Source of the DNA: Chloroflexota bacterium
Lineage (GTDB): Bacteria > Chloroflexota > Anaerolineae > Anaerolineales > Villigracilaceae
Length of the DNA: 64,000 nt
Direction of reading: 5' to 3'
Assembly (NCBI GenBank): GCA_029782225.1
Contig: JAKOVF010000040.1
Location: 1 to 64,000, forward strand
Positions 44,824 through 52,368 of this stretch are shown here, one piece after another. A program made the translations under genes and the position numbers. The notes beneath the pieces were generated by a model. That model saw nothing but the letters and a program-made list of their open reading frames with translations, was not told the DNA's origin and made no database searches. The number at the start of each line of letters is the position of its first letter. The first letter of the stretch is position 1.

Positions 44824-47469
44824 ATGGTAGAAAAGAAAAGCCCTCCCAAAAAGACGACCGGCAAGAGTTCCTCCACCAGCGGTGGAGAATCTCTGCGCGT
44901 TGGCGACCAGAGTATCGCCATCAAAGGCGACGCGACCGACAGCACGATCATCCACGGGCAGACCATTGTGCTCGCAGACCGCTTCTGGCGGGACCTCCAG
45001 CCTGATCTGCCGGCCCCGGCATTGAAAGAGGCGACAGCAGCCTACCTTGCCTACCTCTCCGACCGGCACTACTATCTGAGCCTGAAGGGGATGGGTGTTT
45101 CAGACCGCGTCCCTTTGAAGCTTCGGTTACTCGATTTGTACGTCCCTCTCAAGGCACGGATGGAGCTGCCGGAAGGAGAAACCTGGAAGCGTGACCTGAG
45201 CCTGGCCGGGCGCGACCTTGCCAATGACATCCAGGACGAGGCTCTTCACCTGGGTGAGCCGGCCCCCCTTCTCCAAATCCTGCAAAACTATTCCGGGGTC
45301 ATTGTGCTGGGCGACCCGGGCGCGGGCAAGACAACCTTCCTGAAATATCTGGCATTACGTCTGGCCCGCGGCGAAGGTGAGCGGATCGGGCTTGGCGATT
45401 TCCTGCCAATCATCCTGCCGTTGGCCGGCTTCGCGAACGCCCTGCAAACCCGCGACATCCCGCTGGATGATTTCATCGAAGAGTATTTCGCCGGAATTGG
45501 AGCGTCCATGCCTATTGGACAGATGCTCAATGAGGCGCTCAAAGCCGGACGTGCCTTGATCCTGCTCGACGGATTGGATGAAGTCCGCGATTTGAATATG
45601 CGCAATACAGTTATTGAGCGCGTGGTGGATTTCTTTGCCTTCCATCGCAGGCAGGGAAATAAATTTGTGCTGACCAGCCGCGTTGTCGGATACCGCGCGG
45701 TCCGTCCCTCCGCAGAAGATCTGGTGGAATGCACCATCGTTGACTTCGAGGAGGATGAGATCGAGGAGTTCGTCGGTCACTGGACAACTGCTCTCGAAAG
45801 ACAGGCACAGGGGAACACAGCGGTTGCACGTGCAGACGCCGAGACCGACCGCCGAGAATTGCTCGATTCCATCCACCAGAACCCTGGCGTTCGGCAACTG
45901 GCGTCCACGCCGCTTTTGCTCACCATCCTCGCTCTCATGAAGCGGCAAGGGGTATCCCTGCCAGAGCGCCGCGTTCAGTTATACGACCAGTACGTCACAA
46001 CTTTGCTTTCAACGTGGAACCGCGCCCGCAGTATTAGCGGACGCGCGCCTGGCCGCGACCTTGATGAAATCCAGACGGTACGCATTCTCGCCCCCCTTGC
46101 TTTATGGATGCATGAGGTCAGTCCCGGTGTCGGACTGGTAGGCAGTGAAGAGATGCGCCGCAAACTGGAGGAACTGTTTGCTGACCGAGGCGATGTGTCA
46201 CCTCATCAGGCCGCGCGTCAATTCCTGATGGATGTGCGGGAACATGCTGCGCTCCTGCTCGAACGTGGACCCGGCGCATACGGGTTCATCCACTTGACTT
46301 TTGAGGAATATCTGGCAGCCGTCGCGCTGGCCTTGAAAGGACAGGGAGACGCCAGGCCGATCATCGAGACACTCGCGGCGCATGTGGGTGAACAGGCCTG
46401 GCGTGAGGTGGCCCTTCTAACCATCGGCTACCTTGGCATCCGTCAGCAATTGCCAAAAGTCAGCGGCGAGGTGGTAGAGGCTTTGGTGAACAATAAGCCG
46501 GGTCCGGCAGGCGAAGCGGTGATCCTGGCGGGCGATGCGGTGCTGGATACATGGCCGGGAGGCGTGCCGCTCCGCAGCCGGGAGCGAGTTATTTCCGAGC
46601 TGGTTCCAACCATGCAGGACCCGGCCATTCGTCCCGAGTTAAGACGACATGCGGGCCTGGTGCTGGGCCGACTGGGATGGAGGCCCGGGGACCTCGATCG
46701 GTTCGCGGAGCTGCCAGCCGGTGAGTTCCAGGCCGGCGTCAAGCGCGAGGCGCAGGAAGTTCCGCAGATGTACTGGATCGGCAAGTATCCGGTCACCAAT
46801 ATTCAGTTCGCGCGTTTCGTCCAGGAAGGCGGATATCAGAGCCGTGAATACTGGAGTGAGGATGGCTGGGCCTGGCGCACCGGCAAACTCGATGAGCGCA
46901 CACTCGAGACCGTTGCACGCGATTGGCTGGAACACCGCGCATCGACAAAGAGGAATGTACCCTACTATTGGCATAATATCGAACTCAGCAATCCCATCGT
47001 CCCGGTCGTTGGGATTTGCTGGTTCGAGGCGGAAGCCTACTGCAATTGGCTGGGCAAGAAGATCGTGGCCGTACCCGAAGGCTACACGGTGCGGCTTCCC
47101 CATGACAATGAATGGGAACGGGCCGCCCGCGGTACGGATGGGCGTGAATACCCATGGGGAGACACGTTCGACAAAGCCGCAGCCAACACATGGGACAGCG
47201 ACTCGACCGGCTCGGGGCTCGGCGGCACAACGGCTGTTTCGACATTCCCCCATGGAGTCAGCCCGGCGGGCGCCTGGGATATGAGCGGCAACGTCTGGGA
47301 ATGGACAGGCTCATGGTACGATGAAGATCAGAAGTACCGCATTGTGCGCGGCGGCTCGTGGATCGGTTATCAGTGGTTTGCGCGCACCTCCTTCTGCAAC
47401 TGGTCCATCCCGTTGATGTTCAACGATGATCTCGGTTTTCGCGTGGTCATCGCGCCAAGAGATACTTAA
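44824..47469 (+). CDS. NACHT-type STAND NTPase with C-terminal SUMF1/C-lectin-fold domain (candidate anti-phage sensor)
   Basis: The ~881-residue protein has a basic Ser/Thr/Lys start, then a short Gly-rich tag (GDQSIAIKGDATDSTIIHG, about 28-46) and a conserved linker (YLSLKGMGVSDRVPLKLRLL...YVPLKARMELP). The NACHT module has Walker A GDPGAGKTT (163-171) and Walker B LILLDGLDEV (245-254), sensor-like FVLTSRVVGYRA, then winged/helical repeats (LTFEEYLAAVAL). Residues about 625-881 form a SUMF1 domain: VRLPHDNEWERAARGTDG, YPWGD, WDMSGNVWEWTGSWYD, RIVRGGSW...LGFRVV. ATG 44824 has GAGG 5 nt upstream; ATG 44812 is possible. Bacterial NACHT proteins act in phage defence; the SUMF1 domain could be the sensor. 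The next gene carries a similar Gly-rich tag. Confidence 0.9.
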   Translation: MVEKKSPPKKTTGKSSSTSGGESLRVGDQSIAIKGDATDSTIIHGQTIVLADRFWRDLQPDLPAPALKEATAAYLAYLSDRHYYLSLKGMGVSDRVPLKLRLLDLYVPLKARMELPEGETWKRDLSLAGRDLANDIQDEALHLGEPAPLLQILQNYSGVIVLGDPGAGKTTFLKYLALRLARGEGERIGLGDFLPIILPLAGFANALQTRDIPLDDFIEEYFAGIGASMPIGQMLNEALKAGRALILLDGLDEVRDLNMRNTVIERVVDFFAFHRRQGNKFVLTSRVVGYRAVRPSAEDLVECTIVDFEEDEIEEFVGHWTTALERQAQGNTAVARADAETDRRELLDSIHQNPGVRQLASTPLLLTILALMKRQGVSLPERRVQLYDQYVTTLLSTWNRARSISGRAPGRDLDEIQTVRILAPLALWMHEVSPGVGLVGSEEMRRKLEELFADRGDVSPHQAARQFLMDVREHAALLLERGPGAYGFIHLTFEEYLAAVALALKGQGDARPIIETLAAHVGEQAWREVALLTIGYLGIRQQLPKVSGEVVEALVNNKPGPAGEAVILAGDAVLDTWPGGVPLRSRERVISELVPTMQDPAIRPELRRHAGLVLGRLGWRPGDLDRFAELPAGEFQAGVKREAQEVPQMYWIGKYPVTNIQFARFVQEGGYQSREYWSEDGWAWRTGKLDERTLETVARDWLEHRASTKRNVPYYWHNIELSNPIVPVVGICWFEAEAYCNWLGKKIVAVPEGYTVRLPHDNEWERAARGTDGREYPWGDTFDKAAANTWDSDSTGSGLGGTTAVSTFPHGVSPAGAWDMSGNVWEWTGSWYDEDQKYRIVRGGSWIGYQWFARTSFCNWSIPLMFNDDLGFRVVIAPRDT

Positions 47470-47475
47470 TTGTTG

Positions 47476-47521
47476 AGGTGACAGTCACTTTTGCGGAGCA
47501 CCCCCGAAGTGACTGTCACCT
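47476..47521. repeat. Dispersed hairpin between the NACHT gene and its small partner
   Basis: AGGTGACAGTCACTT and AAGTGACTGTCACCT pair with a 16-nt loop. Related to the terminator at 19376-19412. It could attenuate transcription into the downstream small gene. Confidence 0.75.
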
Positions 47522-47534
47522 GCCTGGAGGAAAC

Positions 47535-47930
47535 GTGGCAGAGAAAAAGAAAAGAGATGGATTGAGCGCAGGCGATCACAGCATTGTTATTGGCGGAAAT
47601 GTGCAGGGAAGCAATATCGTCGCGGGCAACAACAACACGGTTGGGATTCAGAATACTCGCCTTGCATCAAGCTTTCAAACGATCTATCGTTTCGTTGAAA
47701 ATCATCCGGCACTTCTGCCAGATGAAAAACAGGATGCTAAAGCAGAGTTAGACGAGATCAAAACCGCACTCGAAGAGCCGAAGCCAAATGAAGACTTCCT
47801 CACACGCCGCTTCCGCAATCTCAAGCGCATGGCTCCTGATATCGTCGATGTGGCTTTTGAGACGTTGAAGAACCCCATCTCAGGTGTGGCAACCGTAATC
47901 CAAAAAGTTGCTAAAAAAATGGCCGAGTAA
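47535..47930 (+). CDS. Small Gly-rich-tag plus helical protein, probable partner of the NACHT protein
   Basis: The 131-residue protein starts at GTG 47535 with GGAGG 4-5 nt upstream. Residues 12-38 are a Gly/Asn-rich beta tag (AGDHSIVIGGNVQGSNIVAGN...) closely resembling the tag at the start of the NACHT protein. The rest is helical: SSFQTIYRFVENHPALLPDEKQDAKAELDEI, then basic TRRFRNLKRMAPDIVDVAFETLKN and an amphipathic end (ISGVATVIQKVAKKM). Such tags with helical domains accompany STAND NTPases in bacterial conflict systems, probably as homotypic adaptors; the amphipathic end may act on membranes. No catalytic residues are seen. Partnership is inferred from adjacency and the shared tag. Confidence 0.72.
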   Translation: MAEKKKRDGLSAGDHSIVIGGNVQGSNIVAGNNNTVGIQNTRLASSFQTIYRFVENHPALLPDEKQDAKAELDEIKTALEEPKPNEDFLTRRFRNLKRMAPDIVDVAFETLKNPISGVATVIQKVAKKMAE

Positions 47931-47952
47931 TTCTGGTCACTTTGAAAACAAT

Positions 47953-47983
47953 AAACCGCCCGATTGAACGTCAGGCGGTTTTG
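47953..47983. terminator. Terminator between the small tag protein gene and lgt
   Basis: AAACCGCC / GGCGGTTT stem with TTTT-rich flank between convergent genes. Confidence 0.65.
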
Positions 47984-48025
47984 ATTCGCGCTCCGCAAAT
48001 TATTCGCGAGATCAGCAGATTGTCG

Positions 48026-49024
48026 TTACTCTTTTGGCGAAACTGCTTTCCGGGCAACCCGTTTTTTCGGGGCAGGCTCCTCTTCCTCAGTCTCGTCTTG
48101 CACCTCGGCGCTTACAGTTTGCAGGCCTCGCGTTTTGATTTCTGCCGGTTTCGGTTCAGCGATCTGGTATTCCCCTTCCCAGTCTTCAGCAAATGCGAGT
48201 TTGATCTTTCCATAACGGACCAGGAGGAGAATCACCCCGGCGACCGCCATCAGGAACGCGATAATCGCTGAATAGCTGATGATGGTCCCGGGGATTTTGG
48301 GCTGGTCCGGGCGGAAGAATAGTTCGAGCCAGGTGCGTCCCAGTCCAGCCGCGACCAGCCAGCCGCCGAAGATCGTACCGGGCATGATCTTCCTTTTATG
48401 CTCGCGCGCATACCACAGCAGCAAGAGAGCCGTGAGGAAGTTCCAGATCATTTCATAAGCAAACGTCGGGTGGAAACGAGTCGAATCAACGGGAAACAGG
48501 CTGAGGTCCGAATAAGACGCGAGGCGATGAGCCGCGTCGATCGGTATCCCCCACGGAAGTCTGGTCGGCGGGCCATAGAGTTCCTGATTGATAAAGTTGG
48601 CCGGCCGGGCAACCGCCTGTCCAATCAAGGCTGCCGGGCCAATGGCATCCAGGAACAGCCATGGATCCATCTTGTTCCTGCGAAGAAATAGAAGTAGGGC
48701 AATCGCGCCAAATAAGAAGCCTCCAAAAATGTGTAATCCACCTTCTGTGATGTAGAAGATTCTCCTGGGGTCATCCAGGTAGTAGCGGCTGCCGCCTATG
48801 ATGGCATTAACCACATACCATAAGCGCGCACCAACAATTCCCGCAGGCAGCACCCATATCAGGGCATCCCAAACCGAGTCGCCGTTCTCACCCCTTCGCT
48901 TGATTTCTTTCTCCGCAATCCATGCACCCGCCACCGCACCCAACATCACCAAGACTCCATACCAACGCAATGTAAGCACAACGCCGCCAAAAAGCTTAAT
49001 CGAAAAAATCACAGGATTAATCAT
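48026..49024 (-). CDS. lgt: Prolipoprotein diacylglyceryl transferase
   Basis: The ~332-residue membrane enzyme adds diacylglycerol to the lipobox Cys of prolipoproteins, the first lipidation step for the many lipoproteins in this window. It has seven helices, LRWYGVLVMLGAVAG, GGLHIFGGFLFGAIA and the signature IGQAVARPANFINQELYG (usual GRxGNFxNxE; the first Gly-Arg part is altered to GQAVARP). The C-terminus has an extra acidic then basic tail (about 60 residues: EEEEPAPKKRVARKAVSPKE). ATG 49024 has GAGG 5 nt upstream. Confidence 0.94.
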   Translation of the reverse strand: MINPVIFSIKLFGGVVLTLRWYGVLVMLGAVAGAWIAEKEIKRRGENGDSVWDALIWVLPAGIVGARLWYVVNAIIGGSRYYLDDPRRIFYITEGGLHIFGGFLFGAIALLLFLRRNKMDPWLFLDAIGPAALIGQAVARPANFINQELYGPPTRLPWGIPIDAAHRLASYSDLSLFPVDSTRFHPTFAYEMIWNFLTALLLLWYAREHKRKIMPGTIFGGWLVAAGLGRTWLELFFRPDQPKIPGTIISYSAIIAFLMAVAGVILLLVRYGKIKLAFAEDWEGEYQIAEPKPAEIKTRGLQTVSAEVQDETEEEEPAPKKRVARKAVSPKE

Positions 49025-49122
49025 TGACACCTCAGTGGGAATAATTTTCCCGATTATAAGCCTTTTTAATCTGGAGAAAGATTGTCAAATATAGCGGACG
49101 CATAACTCCATAAAATATGACG

Positions 49123-49146
49123 TTTGTCACATCTGCTTGTGACAAA
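49123..49146. promoter_or_regulatory. Candidate operator: TTTGTCAC-N8-GTGACAAA
   Basis: A perfect 8-bp inverted repeat with 8-bp spacer lies between the divergent lgt and Rrf2/cyd genes, 46 bp before the putative -35. Shape fits a dimeric redox or oxygen regulator (Crp/Fnr-like or Rex-like) rather than a typical Rrf2 site. Confidence 0.5.
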
Positions 49147-49192
49147 TAGTACATGAACTAACAATAACAAATCCATACAATTGCAGTAAATA

Positions 49193-49221
49193 TTGACACT
49201 AGATGTAAACGTTTCTATTGG
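49193..49221 (+). promoter_or_regulatory. Putative promoter of the Rrf2-cydAB unit
   Basis: TTGACA (49193-49198), 17-bp spacer, TATTGG (49216-49221), 8 nt before ATG 49230, which would give an almost leaderless mRNA. Confidence 0.5.
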
Positions 49222-49229
49222 AATAATTA

Positions 49230-49724
49230 ATGCTAAAAATCAACCGCCAAACTGATTACGCTGTCCGAGTTATCCTCACCCTCTCCAAGAGGGAACCCGG
49301 CACACGCGTCTCCACTTCAGAGATCCAACGCGAAATGCTGATCCCGCCCGTTCTTATCCAACGGATCGTCGCTGAACTGGCAGGCGGCGGATTTATCAAC
49401 ACACAGGCCGGACGTGACGGGGGCGTCACGCTCGCATATCCGCCTTCGCAAATTACACTGCTCCAGATCGTCGAGCAGTTCGAGGGTCCCATTTACCTCT
49501 CTGATTGTGTCATCAAGCCGGATGAATGTCCTTTTAATACGCGCTGCCCGGTGACGCGCCGCTGGTCACGGTTGAAGAATATCATTCGAGCAGAGCTTGA
49601 AAGAACCACCTTCGAGGAACTGGTGAACGATGCCATTGCCATCGAAGCCGAGATAAAGAGCCACGCGTCGGCCGCGCTGACAGCTGAGGCGGTTATCGAA
49701 GATATTGGTTTAACTGTCGAATAG
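49230..49724 (+). CDS. Rrf2-family transcriptional regulator, probable Fe-S sensor
   Basis: The 164-residue protein has an N-terminal winged HTH (MLKINRQTDYAVRVILTLSKR, VSTSEIQREMLIPPVLIQRIVAELAGGGFINTQAGRDGGVTLAYPPSQITLLQIVEQFEG), typical of Rrf2. The Cys cluster SDCVIKPDECPFNTRCPV has the three Cys that ligate a [2Fe-2S] or [4Fe-4S] cluster in NsrR/IscR-type members. It therefore likely senses oxygen, NO or iron-sulfur status. It stands 89 bp upstream of cydA on the same strand and is the likely regulator of the cytochrome bd genes. Confidence 0.92.
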   Translation: MLKINRQTDYAVRVILTLSKREPGTRVSTSEIQREMLIPPVLIQRIVAELAGGGFINTQAGRDGGVTLAYPPSQITLLQIVEQFEGPIYLSDCVIKPDECPFNTRCPVTRRWSRLKNIIRAELERTTFEELVNDAIAIEAEIKSHASAALTAEAVIEDIGLTVE

Positions 49725-49813
49725 TCTCCCTTGAGAAAGGAAGCAGGTCCGAAACGGCTCTTCCTTGTCTCAAAACTTTTGTGTAACAACTCACATTTTT
49801 TCGGAGGGAACAT

Positions 49814-51223
49814 ATGGATCCAATCCTACTTTCTCGATTGCAGTTTGCGCTCACCACCATCTATCACTGGCTATTCGTTCCATTAACGCTGGGGCTGGGA
49901 TGGTTCGTAGCATTTATGCAAACCCGCTATTACCAGACCAGGGATGAGACCTGGCGAACCATGTCCAAGTTCTGGGGAAAATTATTCCTGATCAACTTCG
50001 CCATCGGTGTAGTGACCGGCATCGTGCAGGAATTTCAATTTGGCATGAACTGGAGTGAATACAGCCGCTATGTAGGTGACATCTTTGGCGCGCCGCTTGC
50101 AATTGAGGCTCTGCTGGCATTCTTCATGGAATCTACTTTCCTCGGCGTGTGGATCTTCGGAGAGGGAAAAGTGCCGGAAAAAGTCCACCTGGCTGCGATC
50201 TGGCTGGCAGCGATCGGCTCGAATCTCTCGGCTTTGTGGATTCTGCTCGCCAACGGCTGGATGCAGCACCCGGTCGGTTTTGTAATCAACGAAGCCAATC
50301 ACCGCGCTGAATTGGTGAATTTCTTTGCGCTGATCGGCAACCCAAAAGGCTGGTTGTTCTTCTGGCACACCATTTCTGATGGCTTTTTGATGGCGTCTTT
50401 CCTGATCCTGGCTATCAGCGGCTATCATATTTTCCGCAAACAGAACGTTGATTTCTTCAAGCGCTCATTCACGATTGCCTCGGTTGTTGGGTTGATCACC
50501 AGTGTTTTGGTCTTCCTCGGCGGGCATACCATGGGTCAATACATGTATGAAACCCAGCCCATGAAATTTGCATCCATCGAAGCACACTGGGAAACATCGC
50601 AGCCGGCCGCCTTCTCCATTCTCACGATTGGTGATTTGAGCGGCAAGCGTGAAGTCTGGTCCATTCGGGTGCCCAGAGTTTTGAGCTTCCTGGCCTGCAA
50701 CAATTTCAATTGTGAAGTGAAGGGTGTCAACCAACTTCAAGCCGAGGAAGCGCAGAAATTCGGTCCCGGTGATTACATCCCACTGATGGTCATCACCTAC
50801 TGGGGATTCCGCATCATGATGACCTTTGGCTTTATCATGATCGTTCTGACTGCTTACTTCGTTTGGGCAAACATGCGCGGCGACATCACCAAAGCCAAAT
50901 GGATGAAGTGGATGCCTGCGATGCTGATCCTCCCGTATCTGGCGAATGCCAGTGGCTGGGTCCTGACCGAAATGGGTCGCCAGCCCTGGATCGTCTACGG
51001 CTTGCTCAAAGTACAGGATGCAGTCTCCCCGAATCTCACCAATCTTGATCTGCTGATCTCGCTCATCGGCTACACAACTGTTTATGGCACACTGGCGGTT
51101 GCCATGTTCAAGCTCATGAAGAAATATGCCATTGCCGGACCGGAGGGCGCCCTTCACGAATCAGTGGATATTGGACCCTCTGAGGGTGCCCACGAAGCGC
51201 TCCACATCGGTGCACAAGACTAA
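49814..51223 (+). CDS. cydA: Cytochrome bd oxidase subunit I
   Basis: The 469-residue polytopic quinol oxidase subunit has the haem ligand His18 (TTIYHWLFVPLTLG), FWHTISDGFLMASF (b558 His), the quinol-loop motif QPMKFASIEAHWET and GRQPWIVYGLL. The Q-loop after that motif is short (CydA-short type). It reduces oxygen to water with high affinity, allowing growth at low oxygen. AGGAGG-like GGAGGG precedes ATG 49814. cydB follows after 15 bp, and cydDC after a hairpin. Confidence 0.97.
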   Translation: MDPILLSRLQFALTTIYHWLFVPLTLGLGWFVAFMQTRYYQTRDETWRTMSKFWGKLFLINFAIGVVTGIVQEFQFGMNWSEYSRYVGDIFGAPLAIEALLAFFMESTFLGVWIFGEGKVPEKVHLAAIWLAAIGSNLSALWILLANGWMQHPVGFVINEANHRAELVNFFALIGNPKGWLFFWHTISDGFLMASFLILAISGYHIFRKQNVDFFKRSFTIASVVGLITSVLVFLGGHTMGQYMYETQPMKFASIEAHWETSQPAAFSILTIGDLSGKREVWSIRVPRVLSFLACNNFNCEVKGVNQLQAEEAQKFGPGDYIPLMVITYWGFRIMMTFGFIMIVLTAYFVWANMRGDITKAKWMKWMPAMLILPYLANASGWVLTEMGRQPWIVYGLLKVQDAVSPNLTNLDLLISLIGYTTVYGTLAVAMFKLMKKYAIAGPEGALHESVDIGPSEGAHEALHIGAQD

Positions 51224-51238
51224 TAAAAGAGGCATAAC

Positions 51239-52279
51239 ATGTCTTACGAATTTCTCCAGACCCTTTGGTTTATCCTGATCGCGGTCCTGTGGATCGGTTT
51301 CTACTTCCTCGAAGGCTTTGACTTCGGCGTTGGCATGCTCCTGCCGTTCCTCGGCAAAAAAGATGAAGAGCGCCGCGCTATTATCAATGCCATCGGTTCC
51401 ACCTGGGACGGAAATGAAGTGTGGCTCCTCACCGCAGGCGGTGCGACTTTCGCAGCCTTTCCGCACTGGTATGCCACCATGTTCAGCGGTTTCTACCTGC
51501 CTCTGTTCCTGCTTCTGATCGGTTTGATCATTCGCGGCATCTCCTTCGAATATCGATCCAAGGATGCCGACCCTGCCTGGCGCAGCCGCTTCGACTGGAT
51601 GATCGCCATTGGTTCCTTCCTCGTCTCGCTTTTGCTTGGAACAGCGTTTGCCAACCTTGCCAAGGGTGTTCCGATTGGCGCGGATATGAACTATGTCAGC
51701 CCAAACGGAATCATGACTACGATCGGACTGCTCAATCCCTTTGGCTTGATCGGTGGGTTGACCACAGTAGCAGTCTTCCTCCTGCACGGCGCCAACTTCC
51801 TCTCCCTCAAACTGGACGGAGAACTTCGCGAGCGTGCGCGCAGCTTTGCGAAGAAACTCTACATCTTTGCGGCGGTCATGGTGGTAGCTCTGGCTGTGGC
51901 CACATACATCTATACTGATATCCTTACCAAGATCGGTGTTAACCCGGGCGTTATACCCATTGTCTCAGTCACAGCGTTGCTGGTTTCGATCTACTTCATC
52001 AACCGCAAGATGGAAGGCTGGGCGTTCATCACTGTATCCCTGCATATCGTTCTGACGCAGGCTGCTTTCTTCACTCTGATGTTCCCGCGCGTGATGGTCT
52101 CCAGCCTGAATCCAGAGTGGTCACTCACCATCTACAATGCCTCCTCATCACAATATACACTGACGGTCATGTCCATTGTGGCGTTGATCTTCGTGCCCAT
52201 CGTCCTCGCCTATCAAGGCTGGACCTACTATATGTTCCGCAAGCGCATCAGTACCGATAAAAAGAGCCTCGTTTACTAA
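51239..52279 (+). CDS. cydB: Cytochrome bd oxidase subunit II
   Basis: The 346-residue membrane partner of CydA shows FWxxxxxLxxGFYFLEGFDFGVGMLLPFLG, AIGSTWDGNEVWLLTAGGATFAAFP and the PFGLIGGLTTVAVFLLHGANFL stretch typical of CydB. GAGG ribosome region precedes ATG 51239. It ends the cydAB pair; an attenuator-like hairpin separates it from the assembly ABC transporter. Confidence 0.96.
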   Translation: MSYEFLQTLWFILIAVLWIGFYFLEGFDFGVGMLLPFLGKKDEERRAIINAIGSTWDGNEVWLLTAGGATFAAFPHWYATMFSGFYLPLFLLLIGLIIRGISFEYRSKDADPAWRSRFDWMIAIGSFLVSLLLGTAFANLAKGVPIGADMNYVSPNGIMTTIGLLNPFGLIGGLTTVAVFLLHGANFLSLKLDGELRERARSFAKKLYIFAAVMVVALAVATYIYTDILTKIGVNPGVIPIVSVTALLVSIYFINRKMEGWAFITVSLHIVLTQAAFFTLMFPRVMVSSLNPEWSLTIYNASSSQYTLTVMSIVALIFVPIVLAYQGWTYYMFRKRISTDKKSLVY

Positions 52280-52295
52280 TTCTGGCCTCCAAAGC

Positions 52296-52346
52296 AAAAA
52301 GTTGGAAGGTTGACGGGGTATACTCTCCTCAACCTTCCAACTTTTT
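52296..52346 (+). terminator. Hairpin between cydB and cydDC
   Basis: AAAAAGTTGGAAGGTTGA and TCAACCTTCCAACTTTTT form an 18-bp stem with a ~15-nt loop and T-run. Its arm belongs to the AACCTTC/GAAGGTT repeat family seen inside cydDC at 54080-54195. Expression of cydDC may depend on read-through. Confidence 0.8.
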
Positions 52347-52368
52347 AACCAGCACTCTGCAACCAACG

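Noticed and set aside
44812-47930. DGR reverse transcriptase or template repeat near the NACHT gene
   Set aside because: No reverse-transcriptase motif (xxDD) and no near-identical repeat of the SUMF1 3' end seen within the window.
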